64,000 nucleotides of DNA from Neocallimastix lanati (nom. inval.). Lineage: Eukaryota > Neocallimastigomycota > Neocallimastigomycetes > Neocallimastigales > Neocallimastigaceae. Position 1 is the first letter of the stretch. The number at the start of each line of letters is the position of its first letter. This document shows, in pieces, positions 47,113 to 59,729 of the stretch. A program made the position numbers and the translations under genes. The stretch covers positions 1-64,000 of the forward strand of contig JACVTC010000203.1 of assembly GCA_016946835.1 (NCBI GenBank), written 5' to 3'. The notes below the pieces were generated by a model that saw only the letters and a list, made by a program, of their open reading frames with translations, searched no databases and had not been told where the DNA came from.

Positions 47113-48802
47113 TGATAAATAACAAAATTATTAAATTAAAATAAATAATAAAGAACAAATTCTTGTTAAGATAATAACTGAATTTCAATTCAATTTCAAA
47201 TTCAATAATTCAGTTATTTGAATTTCAATATTAAAAAATAATAATATAATAATTATTATTAAATTAACTTTATTAAAATATTTAGGAATTAGTCTAGGCC
47301 AACTAATTACTAAATATTATTAACATATTGAATTTAATATAATATTAAATAATGTAAACACGTGATCGTCATTAAATTAATTTCTACATATTATATTTTA
47401 ATTATAAAATATAATATTTAGCTATATTAGATTCTTATATTTTATTTATATTAAATATTTATATTATTATCTTATTTTATATTATCAATATCAAACTTAT
47501 ATTAATATTATTTACATATTCATATTAATAATTAATATTTTAATAATTAATTATTTTATATAAATACATGTTTAAATCTTTTGATTAATCCTTTGTAGGA
47601 TTATTGTAATTTAAATTATAGTAATAATTATATAAAATAATAATGTAATAAAATATTATTAATATTGAATAAAACTTATATTTTAAATAAAATACTTATT
47701 TATAAAATTCACTAATAATAATATGTTTTAAATAAGAGTATAATTAAATTATTAATTAATTACTATAATTTGGCATCTTGACCTAATCGTTAAGACCAAA
47801 TTATCTAGAAACTTTAACAATTCTTGTCTAACTTAACCCAAAAATTAATTCATTCTAAAAAAAAAAAATTAAATCCATATTAAAGAAAATTTAATTAAAT
47901 AAAAATAATTAAAATAAAATAATAATAATTAATTAATCATTAATAATTTTAATTAAAAACTAAAATAAATTAATAAATAATATTTTTCTAAGACTACAAA
48001 TAAACAAAATAATAAACAAATTTAATAAATTATAAATAACAAATAAACAAACTTATAAACATCTCAAAATTAAAATTAACTAGTTAAATAATTTTTAAGT
48101 TACTTTTATTTAAAATAATGATTATTTTATTTATTTTATAACTCAACTTTTATAAACAAATTGTAATTAAAATAACATTTTAAAACTCATCTTTATTAAT
48201 ATTTTAATTGTAAATATTGTTTAATTTAATAATAAATTATTCTTTATTTCTCTTTTATTAATTTTATTATTTTTAATGTAAATAGTTTAAAATCAAAGAA
48301 AAATATAAAAATATGTAAATATTTCTTATAAATTATTCTTTATTATTAATTATTTAATAACTTATAGATATTTTATTAGTTTTAATAATCAAAAAGTATG
48401 ATTATTAATTATTTAATAAATTATTATAGATATTTTATTAGTTTTTAATAATCAATTTTTTTTGATTATTAATTATTTTGATAAATTATTATATATTTTA
48501 TTAGTTATTAATAATCAATTTTATTATTAAATAAATAAATTAGTATAAATAATAAATATTTCATTTTATTATTTTATTAGTTTTAACAATTATTTTATTA
48601 ATTTAAACAAAATTAATTATTAAATAAATAAAGATTAATATTAAAATAAAAATAAATTTTTTTAATAAAACATTTTTGTGTTTAATAATAAAACATATTT
48701 ATTTTTTTTAAATTTCTTAAATCAATTTTATTCAGTATTTATCCTTTTATTCACTTCTACAAAATTTAATTTTTGTAGATTAAGAATATTAGGTATAAAT
48801 CA
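47113..48802 (+). repeat. N LTR, B family, interrupted by an A-like solo LTR
   Basis: Starts TGATAAATAACAAAATTATT like element B's LTR and ends GGTATAAATCA. Outside the insertion (47164-47824) it is about 1 kb, longer than B's LTR and clearly diverged. Sequence 48496-48802 is duplicated at 53758-54078. No internal region. Confidence 0.72.
47164..47819 (+). repeat. A-like solo LTR in N
   Basis: 656 bp, TGTTAAGATAATAACTG...CTTTAACA, flanked by ATTCT (47159-47163, 47820-47824). It is a third, more diverged LTR of the A family with a shared layout (GGCCAACTAATTA block, TATAAATAC, CCTTTGTAGGATTATTG). Confidence 0.82.
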
Positions 48803-48806
48803 TTTT

Positions 48807-49329
48807 TGATAAAGAATAGAATAATAATGATATTTTTAATTAAATTTTTAATAATTTATTATATAAAAATATATTATTATATTCTTTACTATTAATAATT
48901 TTCTTATATTCTATATAATAATTTTTATATATTAATTATATTTTATTATTTTAAAAATTAAATTTATGTAATTAATTAATTCATATGATTGGTTTTAATA
49001 ATGTAATTAAATAATATAAAATATGTATTATCCATATTATTTTATGAAGGGGGCCTTTCTGAGGAAAGAAATAGTAAAAATAGTAGTGATAATAGGAATA
49101 ATAATTGAAAGGTTTCCCATATTGTTATTAAAATAAATATTAATATTAATAAAGTATTTTTAACAATAAAATAATTATATAATTTATAAATAATAAAAAT
49201 TTTTAATAATAGTTTCTTTAAATAAAATTTATAATGTGTAATAATAAATTCTTTTAGTGTAATTTAGTAGTTAGTTAATTTATCTATTTATTTAATGTTC
49301 ACACTCCTTTTCTAATATGAACCTCAACA
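48807..49329 (+). repeat. P solo LTR (probable)
   Basis: 523 bp between T spacers. It begins TGATAAAGAATAGAATAATAATGATATTTT, like the Element 1 LTR start, and ends GAACCTCAACA, like L2. No coding sequence. Confidence 0.6.
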
Positions 49330-49333
49330 TTTT

Positions 49334-49769
49334 TAATAAATCTTGGTTATAAATAGATTTTTATTTTATTATTTGATTTTATAAAAATTGTTTTATATAC
49401 CTTATAAATATATATAAGTATATAAATCTTTATTAATTTATTGATTCATTTATTATTAAAAATTTATTTTATTCAAAAGAGAGAGATTAAAAATATTTTT
49501 TTTAAATTATTATTTTTATATTCTAAAATTGGTGTAACAACAATATCCAATCAGTAATAATAATAAAATAATAATTATAATTTTATAATAAAATATTCTT
49601 TAGAAATAATAGTAAAGTATTAAGAATTATTAATAATTTATATATAATACTAATAAAATAATCTATTATTATTTATATCATAAATTTTATAATAAAATTA
49701 AAAATATTTTATATATATAAATATATATATATTTTTAATAAATAACGTAATTATAGTTATTATTTATCA
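49334..49769 (-). repeat. Element E 3' LTR
   Basis: 436 bp. Minus-strand start TGATAAATAATAAC resembles the B family. Its far end reads ATTTATTA where TTATCA is expected, and it abuts the T spacer 49330-49333. Confidence 0.6.
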
Positions 49770-49820
49770 AGATTTCTCGCCCTAAGATAAAATTTTATCT
49801 GAATAATTAATATAAATAAT

Positions 49821-49851
<31 letters not shown>

Positions 49852-49884
49852 CTATTTCATTTTTTTTTAAAAAATTTAAAACAA
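49770..49884 (-). other. Element E 3' untranslated region
   Basis: Holds the palindrome AGATAAAATTTTATCT (49785-49800), 15 bp from the LTR, and a T30 tract (A30 in sense) about 33 nt after the integrase stop. Confidence 0.65.
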
Positions 49885-52800
49885 TTATATTGAAGCTAAG
49901 TAGGGTTTAACATTCTTAACATGGACGTTTCTTTCTAGTATTTTGTGAGTATCTATTGTTTCTAAAACAAGTGTGTTAAATTTAGAAGCCTTAATTACTT
50001 TAAATGGTCCAATGAAAAATGGATCTAATTTCTTTCTTCCAATGTAGCGAACTAAAACTAAGTCACCAGGTTTATAGGTATGGTTCATACTATCAACTGC
50101 TTGGCTTCTTTGAAGCCAGTAAGAATGAGCTTGCTTTATGTTTTCCATGGCTTCTTTTACCCATTTTTGGTGACGAATGAATCTTCTTAAATTATATTCA
50201 TCATCTGATTCATTTTTATTTTTGGCAATGTCAGGAATAACAACACTCAATGGCCATAGATCTTTCCTACCATATAGGAGTTCAAAACTACTGAAACGGT
50301 TACGCTAGACCTAGAAGTTCGAAGTGCCCATAGGGAAGCTGGAATATATTCATCCCAATTTGCTTGATAAAGACAGAGATGTCTTAATATTTTAATGATT
50401 TCTCTGTTCCTGTTCTCGACCTGTCCATTAGCGTCTGGATGGTGAGGAGCAACAAACTGAATCCACGAACCATATAAATCAACCATTGTTTTAGTGACAT
50501 CCTACGAGAACTGCGTGCCATTATCTGTTATTATTAGTTCCGGCACACCATGTCTTGCAAAAACATCTTTAAGAAAGCTAATTACATCTTGACTTTCTAT
50601 TTTCTTTAAAGGTGATGCCTCTACCCATTTAGTAGTGTAGTGTACAAGTACGATTAAGTATTGATTTCCTTTATCTGTAATCGGTAGAGGACCTACAATA
50701 TAAAGTGTTTTATGATAAAACAGATTATAATAATACAAAAACACTATATTAAATAAATTCTTTTTATTAAAAATATTTGGTTTATTAAAAATTTTTTATT
50801 AAATAGTTCTTATTATGTTATGAACTATCAAATTATAAAAAAATAACAATTACATTTTTTCAATTAAAGAAAATTTACAATATTTATATTTTTTCTTAAT
50901 TATATTCTAATATATTAAATTAATTTAATTTACATATATTCAATTTAAATATTAATAATAATTAATTTTATAAAATAATAAAATATTTAAACTAAAACTA
51001 ATTATAGTATAATTTTCTAATTAACTATTTTTTATTATAACTATTTTTTATTATAACTATTTAAATATTTTAACTAATTTAAAATTAAACTAAAAACTAT
51101 TAATAATATTAAACTATACTATTTAAATAAATAAAAATTTAACAATAACAGATTTGGCGAATTTTTTGTGACTAAATTATTTAATTTCATATTTAATAAA
51201 TATAAATTTAAATAATTTAAGTTCTAATTTATAATTTTAAATTTCAATTATTAATTTAAGGAGAAATAATTATTTAAAATATTTAATTCATGTACGTAAA
51301 TTTGATGTATGATTTTTCGTTTACATAAATTTATTGAAATATGCTTTAATTCATAAATTAATGTAAATTACATAATTTTATTCAAGATATCGTGGAAAAA
51401 ATTTCATACATAAATTAATGTAATAATGAATTACATAAATTTATTAAAGATATAAAGATATCTTTACATACAATATCAAGGCCTACTCTAACGAATGGTC
51501 TTTCAACAGGAGTGGGAATATTCGAAAGATTTTTACTTATAGGCTTCGGACGATAACATTGGCAACGTAAGCATGTTTTAACATAATTATTTACATCGTT
51601 TCTCATGCCTGGCCAGTATTACGCTTCTTTTAGTCTTTTGAATGTTTTCTCGGCACCTTCATGGCCCACAAGATGAGCCTTACGAATTAAAGAGGATTTA
51701 GTAGAATCGTCCTCTATCACTTTTAAAAATTTACCATTTCTGTCTTGAAAAACAAGTTGCCCATTATATAAAGAATAATTATTTTTAACATATTCAATGA
51801 TTTGGGGAGGAAGAGGTGTCATCGCTATCGGTAAGGATAGACTTAATAGAACTAATACGCGAAGGTAAACGAGACAGAGCATCTGCAAAAACGTTATTTT
51901 TACCTTTTTCATAAATTAAATTAACTCTAAACTCATTAAAAATTGAAATCCACCTAAAATGACGGTCTTTGCTGGGAATACTATTATAGAAAAAACCAAC
52001 CAAAGGTTTGTGGTCAGTATAAATATTGACTGGAAAAGGAGAAGCGGCTATATAAGAACGAAACTTCTTTAAAGCAAAGATAACCGCAATACCTTCTTTT
52101 TCGGTGACAGAGTAGCGGGTTTCAGCATCTTTTAAACAACGGCTTACACAATAAATGAGAAATTCTATGTTAGAATCGTCTTGGACTTGTAACAAAACAG
52201 CACCAACAGCGTAAGAGGATGTATCAGTCCGTATGATCAGTGGGCGGTGTGGATCTGGGTATTTCAAGTCCGAATTTGAACAAATGACATTTTTAAGATT
52301 GTTAAAAGCGTCAGTATGGATGTTTGTCCAGTGAAATGGCTTTTTTGGACTAGTAAGTTTATATAAGCAGTTAGAGATACCTGCAAAATTTGGGATAAAC
52401 TTCCGGTAATAGCTGATAAGGCCCAGAAAGGAACGAAGTTGAGTAACGTCTTTAGGAGTATTCCACGAGGCTATTGCAAGAACTTTAGAGGCCATAGGCT
52501 TAATGCCCTCTCTGGTGAGCATGTGGCCAAGAACTTCAACTGAACCTTTACAGAACGAACACTTTTCGAGGTTAATAGAAAATTTATTATCTCTCAAAAT
52601 GATAAATAATTTTTCTAAGTCTTGGAGATACTGTTCGAATGTCGGAGAATAGACGAGAATGTCATCCATATATACGAAAAGACAAACACCTATTAGTGGC
52701 ATAAGAATACGATTCATCTCCCGTTGGAAGGTAGCAGGAGCATTAGTGAGTCCAAATGGCATTACTAAGAAATTGAAATTTCCAAACTTTGTCGTAAATG

Positions 52801-53735
52801 CCGTTTTTTCAACATCTTTTGGGTTCATTGGAATTTGATGGAACCCTGAGAATAGATCAATAGCAGAGAAAAACCTAGCTCCGTGGACCGATTCCAAAAG
52901 TTCATCAATGAAGGGGAGAGCGTATGCATCTTTTATAGTAATTTGGTTAAGTCGACGGTAGTCGACACACATACGCCATTTACCATTTTTTTTGCGTACA
53001 AGTATGACTGGGAACGACCAAGGTGAATGTGACGGTTCAATTAATCCATGGTTTAATAACTTAATAATTTCATCTTTGAGGGCCTTGGATTGTTCCAGTG
53101 AGATTTTGTAGGGTCTTAATTTGATCGGTTTTTCATTGGTAAGTTCTATTGTATGTGGTTCAGCTTTAGCAATGGATGCATCATCAATAGAATTTATAAG
53201 TACATCTTTATATTTGTCAATAAGATTATTAAGTTTTATGTTATCAATATCACTAAGTTCAATACCACCATCAGGAAGTTCAGAATAAGCGGGAATTCAT
53301 CTGGATTACTATAAATAGAGATTCTAAATAATCTATTTGATGTAGTGATATCAGTTGGATGCGCTACGAGTACTGGGTTGGTGTCGGTTTTCATATACAG
53401 GGCATCATCGTCTGGATCGACGAACAAACGATAATCTTTGTGAACCTGGCGACCTATGATAACATCATAAGAAGGGTCGTCGTCATCCAATATATAGAAG
53501 GGGGCATTAATGACAAGATTTTCAAATTTTAAGCATAAATTAATAACTTGATTAGTGGAGGTCATATTCTTTCCAGGGACTTTAAAGTAGTTTCTTTCAA
53601 GAATGTGGACTTTATGATTTTTAGCAATTAATTCAAAAAAAGGCTTGTTAATGATGTTTACTTCTGCTCCTGTATCTACTAATTACTTTCACGACATGTT
53701 TATCAATGGAACCAATCACAGCGGCGATATTTGCT
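49885..53735 (-). pseudogene. pol: Element E pol pseudogene: protease, RT, RNase H, integrase
   Basis: Readable in minus order: protease start VDTGAEVNII (~53670-53640, after a frameshift) and its C-terminal half (53565-53236, DVIIGRQVHKDYRLF). RT-RNase H is 52972-51794 (CVDYRRLNQ, IDLFSGFHQIPM, YMDD, RTDTSSYAVGAV, YTDHKPL); a frameshift in an A tract near 52990 precedes it. Integrase HHCC is split between 51912-51619 and 51606-51415. The core is 50744-50502 (after the insertion; ITDNGTQFS) and 50486-50247 (HHPDANGQVENRNRE), with the C-terminal domain 50250-49885. It is closest to element B and keeps the protease that B lacks. Confidence 0.87.
50702..51468. mobile_element. 767-bp non-coding insertion in element E integrase, 8-bp duplication
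   Basis: Splits the conserved GLDIVGPLP motif. TACAATAT is present on both sides (50694-50701, 51469-51476) and only once in an uninterrupted motif. The insert is AT-rich, has no ORF, and its ends show only a weak AAAG...CTTT inverse match. An 8-bp duplication is typical of hAT-type DNA transposons, so a non-autonomous hAT is possible but unproven. Confidence 0.55.
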
Positions 53736-53738
53736 TTA

Positions 53739-54078
53739 TTTATTAGATTTTGATAAACTATTATATATTTTATTAGTTATTAATAATCAATTTTATTATT
53801 AAAATTTAAAATAAATTAGTATAAATAATAAATATTTCATTTTATTATTTTATTAGTTTTAACAATTATTTTATTAATTTAAACAAAATTAATTATTAAA
53901 TAAATAAAGATTAATATTAAAATAAAAATAAATTTTTTTAATAAAACATTTTTGTGTTTAATAATAAAACATATTTATTTTTTTTAAATTTCTTAATTCT
54001 ATTTTATTCAGTATTTATCCTTTTATTCACTTCTACAAAATTTAATTTTTGTAGATTAAGAATATTAGGTATAAATCA
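53739..54078 (+). repeat. N-like LTR 3' fragment
   Basis: Nearly identical to 48496-48802, including the end TTAGGTATAAATCA, with a few indels. It is fused to the broken 5' side of element E, and five T separate it from L3. Confidence 0.8.
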
Positions 54079-54083
54079 TTTTT

Positions 54084-55098
54084 TGATAAAGAATGCCCAA
54101 ATAATGTTCTTTTGGTTATTCATCTTAAATGATTTATTTAACCCTTAAACAAATTATTTGATTCTTTATTCTTTTGGAACTTTCTATATTCTAATAAATT
54201 AATCTATATTCCTAATTAGTACAAATTAAATTATACTAATTAAAAAAGTATATTTAATATTAATTCCTTATCTATGATACCTTTATTATTCTTATCTATA
54301 CTTTATTATTATTAAAATCCTTATCAATATTATATAGTTTATTTTATCAATTTTCTTTATAGTTTATCAAAATCTTATCAATATTTCTTTTATTAATATT
54401 AAACTTATCAATATTAAATATTTCTTTGGAAAATTCCAAATTAAAAATTGTATTAATGATTACTAATGAAAAATTAAACATAAAAGAAAATAGTTATATT
54501 ATTATTATATGTTTTATTATAAATATTATATTATAAATTTGATGAAATGATTATAAATTTTATATTAACAATTTAAATAATATTATTTTTCTAAACTTAG
54601 TAAAATTAAACTTTAGGATTAAATAAATATTACTAAACCACAGAATTTACTTCTGTAAAATAAAAAAATTTGTCTTTTAAAATATATAATTAAGTAGATT
54701 AGTAATAAATAATTAGTAATAGATTAATATATAAGTATTATTTATTATAAGTTAAATAATAATTATATTAATAATAAAAAAATAATATAAGATATTTAAT
54801 AATTAATTTTTATTATACAAAGAAATGGCTTTACCATTTCTATTATTTTAAGAAAAAAAATATAAATAACAGTAAAAAAAAAAAAAATTGTATTTTTTTA
54901 TATGTTGTAATTTTAACATTGTAATTTTTAAATAAAAAAAAATTAATAAAAGGATTAAAAAAATAAAATTTTAAAAAGTTATCTTGTTTATTTATTTATT
55001 TTTTTTGTTTATATTAATCTTTTATTTTTATTTTTATTATTGTTTTAATTTTATTTATAATTTTTGAATAATTTTTATGAAAACCCCGAACCAAACCA
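54084..55098 (+). repeat. L3 solo LTR
   Basis: 1015 bp, TGATAAAGAATGCCC...CCGAACCAAACCA. Shares start, GGAACTTTC block, ACCATTTCT...AAATATAAATAAC promoter block and end with L1/L2. TTTT (55099-55102) joins it to element D. Confidence 0.72.
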
Positions 55099-55102
55099 TT
55101 TT

Positions 55103-55481
55103 TGATACGAAATATTAATAAATAGTTAAAATTAATAAAATTGTTGATAGTAAGAATAATATAGTTTTTAAAGTTAAATAGTTTATTTTATGTTTAGTAT
55201 AATATTAAAAGAATATAAATAAACAGTTAGTTAGGGAGTTAGTTAATTTAAGAAAGAGATATGTATATAATATTATATAATAATATTGAATTAGAGGAGT
55301 AATTAATATTATTATATAGATTATAATAGAATAATAATTGCATAATTGGTTGTACTTAAATTAAATAAAGAATAATAATAATAAAAGATTGACATATTTC
55401 AATTATTGTGTGAATTATTATTATTGAAATATAATTATTCTTATAGAATTTATTAAGTGTTTACGAAAAAATCTTGTATCA
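55103..55481 (+). repeat. Element D 5' LTR
   Basis: TGATACGAAATATT...CTTGTATCA, 379 bp. Ends and following primer site match the Element 1 type. Confidence 0.78.
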
Positions 55482-55485
55482 AAAT

Positions 55486-55503
55486 TGGTGGAGAATCCGG
55501 GCG
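55486..55503 (+). promoter_or_regulatory. Element D primer-binding site
   Basis: TGGTGGAGAATCCGGGCG, identical to that of Element 1 over 18 bases. Confidence 0.8.
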
Positions 55504-55770
55504 TGTAATCAAACCTTAATAAGAAAATATAAGAATAAATTTAATAAAAAAAAAAGAAGATTTTTTTTTAAACGCGTAAATAACTTTAGTGACGCGTGAA
55601 ATAAAAAAAAAAAATAAAAATAAAATTTTTTTTTAATCAAGAAAAATTATTATAATAAGTAAATGTATATACATTAATAGTTAATTAGATACTTATATAT
55701 TACAATAAATAAAAATTTTTGTATAATTATATTTCAGTAAAGAAATTTTTTTTTAAAAATCTTTAACGAA

Positions 55771-56868
55771 ATGGATTCCTTAAAAATCTATAAAGTTTTG
55801 CCACTTTTAGAGGATTACAATTATAATGTTCCTGAGTGGATAGATGAATTTAAATCCATTATGAGAGTCTGTAATATAAAGGACTCTGAAAGACTTTTTG
55901 TTTGGGCAAATGAAGCGGTTGACCTTGATTTACAGTCAGTTTTAAAATCTCTAGTAATAACAAGTAAATCCGGAACGAGGTATCCTACCTTAAAAGAGAT
56001 TCAAAAGGCCATAGAAGAACATCTAGACATTACTGATAATGATAAGCTCGACTACATACACAGTTTAGTTATCAGGGATGATGAATCAATCAGAAGTTTC
56101 AACAACAGATATAGACGACTTTACCATGACCTCAAAAGAGATTATCAATCCATGGTAACAGTTAAAAATTATAGGAAATCTATTAGTTCTAGGACTTATC
56201 CTTATTCGCAGGTATTTACCTCTAGTTGCACTAACCTTCAGGAAGCCTATAAAATAGCTGAAACTGCTGAGAAAGCTGAACAAGAATTGAATAATACTAT
56301 TGGAGTACAACACAATAATTATAATAACCACGTTTCAATAGTGACTCAAAATTCTTCATCTTCTATTTCGTTGCATCCTATTTATTCTAGCATGAATAAC
56401 ATGAATAATTCATTTTTAGCTACTCATATTAGTAATAATTACCCTAGAAGAATGATGTTAGCAAGAGATAAAATTAATAATACCTTTAACAATTATAGGG
56501 GACTGAATATTAGAAATAACCAATTCTTTAATCCTATGAATAAAAACAATTATAATACAAATAACAACCCTTTCGGAAATTTAGGTAGAAATAACAATTA
56601 TGAATCTCATTATAATAATAAGGTACCTATGCATAATCGAAATGGATATCCCAATAGGAGAACTAATAAATCCGTAACTTTCTCTAATGTCAACATTCAA
56701 GAAGGTATAAATAATAGTAGAAGAAATAATACAAATGAAAATTTGGAATGCTTCCGTTGCGGTCAAAGAGGACATAAAAGAAGTGAATGTCCTTATTCCT
56801 TTAGACAATTAGCAGAATTAGAGGAGAAAGGTTTGTTAAATAATAATGATAAAAAGCATTTAAATTAG
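55771..56868 (+). CDS. gag: Element D Gag
   Basis: 365 codons starting MDSLKIYKVLPLLEDYNYNV. Capsid-like region ~15-175 aligns with Element 1 Gag (VPEWIDEFKS, ERLFVWANEAVD, FNNRYRRLYHDLKRDYQ). A CCHC knuckle, CFRCGQRGHKRSECP, lies near 328-342. Asparagine is frequent between but without the long runs seen in Element 1. Intact; its stop forms part of the frameshift signal. The start has a clean purine-rich context and agrees with the position of the Element 1 start. Confidence 0.92.
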   Translation: MDSLKIYKVLPLLEDYNYNVPEWIDEFKSIMRVCNIKDSERLFVWANEAVDLDLQSVLKSLVITSKSGTRYPTLKEIQKAIEEHLDITDNDKLDYIHSLVIRDDESIRSFNNRYRRLYHDLKRDYQSMVTVKNYRKSISSRTYPYSQVFTSSCTNLQEAYKIAETAEKAEQELNNTIGVQHNNYNNHVSIVTQNSSSSISLHPIYSSMNNMNNSFLATHISNNYPRRMMLARDKINNTFNNYRGLNIRNNQFFNPMNKNNYNTNNNPFGNLGRNNNYESHYNNKVPMHNRNGYPNRRTNKSVTFSNVNIQEGINNSRRNNTNENLECFRCGQRGHKRSECPYSFRQLAELEEKGLLNNNDKKHLN

Positions 56869-56891
56869 ATTCTGGGAGAAGGATAACTCCC
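56859..56891 (+). promoter_or_regulatory. -1 frameshift signal, element D
   Basis: TTTAAAT (56859-56865), TAG, 8-nt spacer, stem GGGAG (56874-56878)/CTCCC (56887-56891), 8-nt loop. The stem is preserved relative to Element 1 with a C/T change that keeps pairing (G-C versus G-U). Confidence 0.87.
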
Positions 56892-59711
56892 ATTAATCAA
56901 ACCAACCCCTCTATTAATCTTACTACCTTAAATAACAACTTAACTCAAAATAAAACTTCAGAAGTAGCTGTAGCTGCTGTCAGAAGAAATAAATCGCCAA
57001 GTAGAATAAAAACTTCACCTTATAAGGACAAACCACAATCTTTAGGAAATAACCCAATTCCTATAAATACAGATGCTATGAATTATAATAAAAATTTTAT
57101 AAATAATAATATTTCAAAACAAAATTCTTTGAATGAAGATAAACTTATGAGTTCAATAGAAATAGATGATATACAGGATAGGCAAATGGATAAGGCCACA
57201 AGTAATAAAGAAGAAGTATCCACAAAAGAAAGAGAAAAGGGCGAAATTATAGATTTAATATCAGAAGATATTGCGATGGAAGCTAATAAACCTGATTCTA
57301 ATATTACTAATAAGGAAGAGAAAGTATCAAAAGAAACTGAACGTTTAGAACAATTAGATGTATCAATAATTAATCAAGAAAATATTGGTAATGTAAAAAA
57401 GAAAAATAAACAGGAAAGGATACAGGAAATTAAACAACAAGTTCAGCATAACACACCAACCAATTCAGCTCCAGATAAATTGAAGAAAATCGAGAAGCAC
57501 ATACGACTGATGGAAGGTTTTGAATCTTTTAAAATTGATGATTTGGTTAATGAAATTGCGTCGATAGAGGTTGTAGCAAAATTAGTGAATTTATTAGATG
57601 TGTTTCCAAAGCTACGAACTGCCTTTGCACAAAAATTAAAGTTAACTCCTGCTACAACTACTAACACAATAACTAATGTTATTACTGCGATTAGTAATAA
57701 CAAAATTGTAAAAGTAAGAGGGAAAATAGAAGATGCAGATGCTATTATATTATTAGATTCGTGTGCTAGCTTAAATATGATTACCAAATCTGCTCTTGAG
57801 AAATTTAAAATTAATAAGAATCCAATAGGAAAAATTTCTGAAACTATATTTCAAGCTTTTAATATGACAGAAGTAGAGTCCGAGATTTATGAATTAAAAG
57901 TTACAATCGGATCACATACTTCTTATGAACAATTTCGAGTAATTGATAATAATGAGATTTTTGATATACTAATAGGTATTAATTCATTAAAAGAAAATAA
58001 ATTTATTTTGGACTTTGCGAAAAGCCTTTTATACTATAACAATGAAAACGACGAACCTGTAAAAATTGCTAATATGACCTATGATATAGCCTTACCTGGA
58101 AAGGACATTGCTAAAAAGAATGAAAATAGTGATCAATATCTATTTCTGACTTTAGAAAAAGAGGAACAAATTAATGAAAATGAGGATAAGAAATTTAAAA
58201 TAATTTCTGATATTATCTGTACATTACCAGAGAAAATTAAAAATTCTGCAAAAGGCTTATTCCATAAATTTTCAAATGTGTTAGCTGTTAAAACTGATGA
58301 TTTAGGAGAAACAAAACTATTACCTCATAGAATTGAATTACTCCTTGGAACAAAACCTATAAAACAGAGATCTTATAGATTATCAGGAGTGCAAGCAGGT
58401 GTATTAAAAGAGATTTTGACTAAACTACTTAAAAACAATTTAATAGAACCTTCTCATTCATCATAGTCTTCTCCTGTTGTTTTAGTTCAAAAGAAGAATG
58501 ATGATTACCGAATGTGTGTAGACTATAGGAAACTTAATGACTGTACTATTAAAGATGCTTATTCTTTACCTTTAATTGACGATATATTATATTCTGTGGG
58601 TAAAGATACGAAGATGCTTTCTACATTAGATTTGTTTTCCGGGTATCATCAGGTACCTATGCTCCTGGAAGATAGAGATAAAACTTGTTTCACTACCTTG
58701 TATGGAAATTATAATTTTAAAGTGATGCCATTTGGTTTATGTAATGCTCCTGCCACATTCCAGAGAGAGATGAACAGAATCTTCTTTAAATTAATTGGCA
58801 TATGCGTATTTGTATATATTGACGATTTAATTGTATTCTCAACTTCAATAGAGGAACATCTTAAACACTTAGAACAGGTCTTTTCTATTCTTCAAAACAA
58901 TGGATTAAAAATCAATCTTGAGAAGTGTCAGTTTTTCAAGAAGGAAGTTGAATTATTAGGTCATATATTAACAATTGATGGTTTAAAACCCGTTCCTGAG
59001 AAGATAAGAGTGATTATAGAATGGTTACCCCCTAAGGATATTTCTCAGCTACGTTCATTTCTTGGTGCTGTTAGTTATTATCGTAAGTTCATTTATAAGT
59101 TCGCTGAAGTCGCTCAACCATTATTTAAACTTTTAAAGAAAAATGTTCAGTTTATTTGGAATCAGGATACTGATAACGCGTTTAATCAATTAAAGACAAA
59201 GTTGATTGAAGCTCCTATTCTTATTTCTCCAAATTTTGATAAACCTTTCATTATTAGAACAGATGCGTCTAGAAATGGTATTGGCGGTGTAATATTACAA
59301 CACAATAAAGAAAATATTGAAAGACCACTCCATTTTGTAAGTAGAACACTTTCAGCTTCTGAAAGAAATTATAGTGTTACCGATTTAGAAGGAACTGCTG
59401 TTTATTATTGTGTTAAGAAGTTTAAACATTATATCACGGGAAATAAATTTATTACAACTTTATATACTGATCATCAACCACTTGTAGGTCTCTTTTCAAA
59501 AAGTGAACCATCCAATAACAAACATCTTAAATGGGTTTCATTATTAAGTTCTCTGAAGGTAAAGGTCTGTTATGAAGAGGGAAGGAAGAACGTCGTTGCC
59601 GATGCATTGTCTAGGCTTGACACCTCTTCTGGAGTAATGGAGGAAAATCATAATTATAAATTAAGAAATCAGGAAGTAATAAATGTTACAATAAATGACA
59701 AGAATGAATGA
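56868..59711 (+). pseudogene. pol: Element D pol part 1: protease, RT, RNase H with one nonsense codon
   Basis: The -1 frame is open from the gag stop, through a charged linker, protease LLDSCASLNMIT (near 57750) and the RT start, to a TAG at 58464-58466. Element 1 has tryptophan there (SPWSSP). The same frame then continues to 59711 with CVDYRKLN, LDLFSGYHQVPM, YIDDLIVFS, RTDASRNGIGG and YTDHQPL. A single G-to-A change thus inactivates it. The RNase H-integrase linker is about 45 residues against about 400 in Element 1. The DSCAS protease active site is shared with Element 1. Confidence 0.88.
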
Positions 59712-59729
59712 TATTCATCAATTCAAGAT

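Larger units (their letters stand above)
49334..53738 (-). mobile_element. Element E: decayed B-type Ty3 element, 5' truncated
   Basis: Minus orientation. 3' LTR 49334-49769, a palindrome and PPT (AGGGCGAGAAATCT) beside it, then integrase, RNase H, RT and protease in pieces up to about 53738. Gag and the 5' LTR are gone. Frameshifts and a 767-bp insertion break integrase. At 53739 it abuts an N-like LTR fragment in the opposite orientation. Confidence 0.85.

Noticed and set aside
50702-51468. Spliceosomal intron in element E integrase (minus strand GTAAAG...GTAG)
   Set aside because: GT/AG borders that keep the frame exist, but the exact 8-bp duplication of an otherwise intact motif is better explained by insertion, and the host element is already dead.
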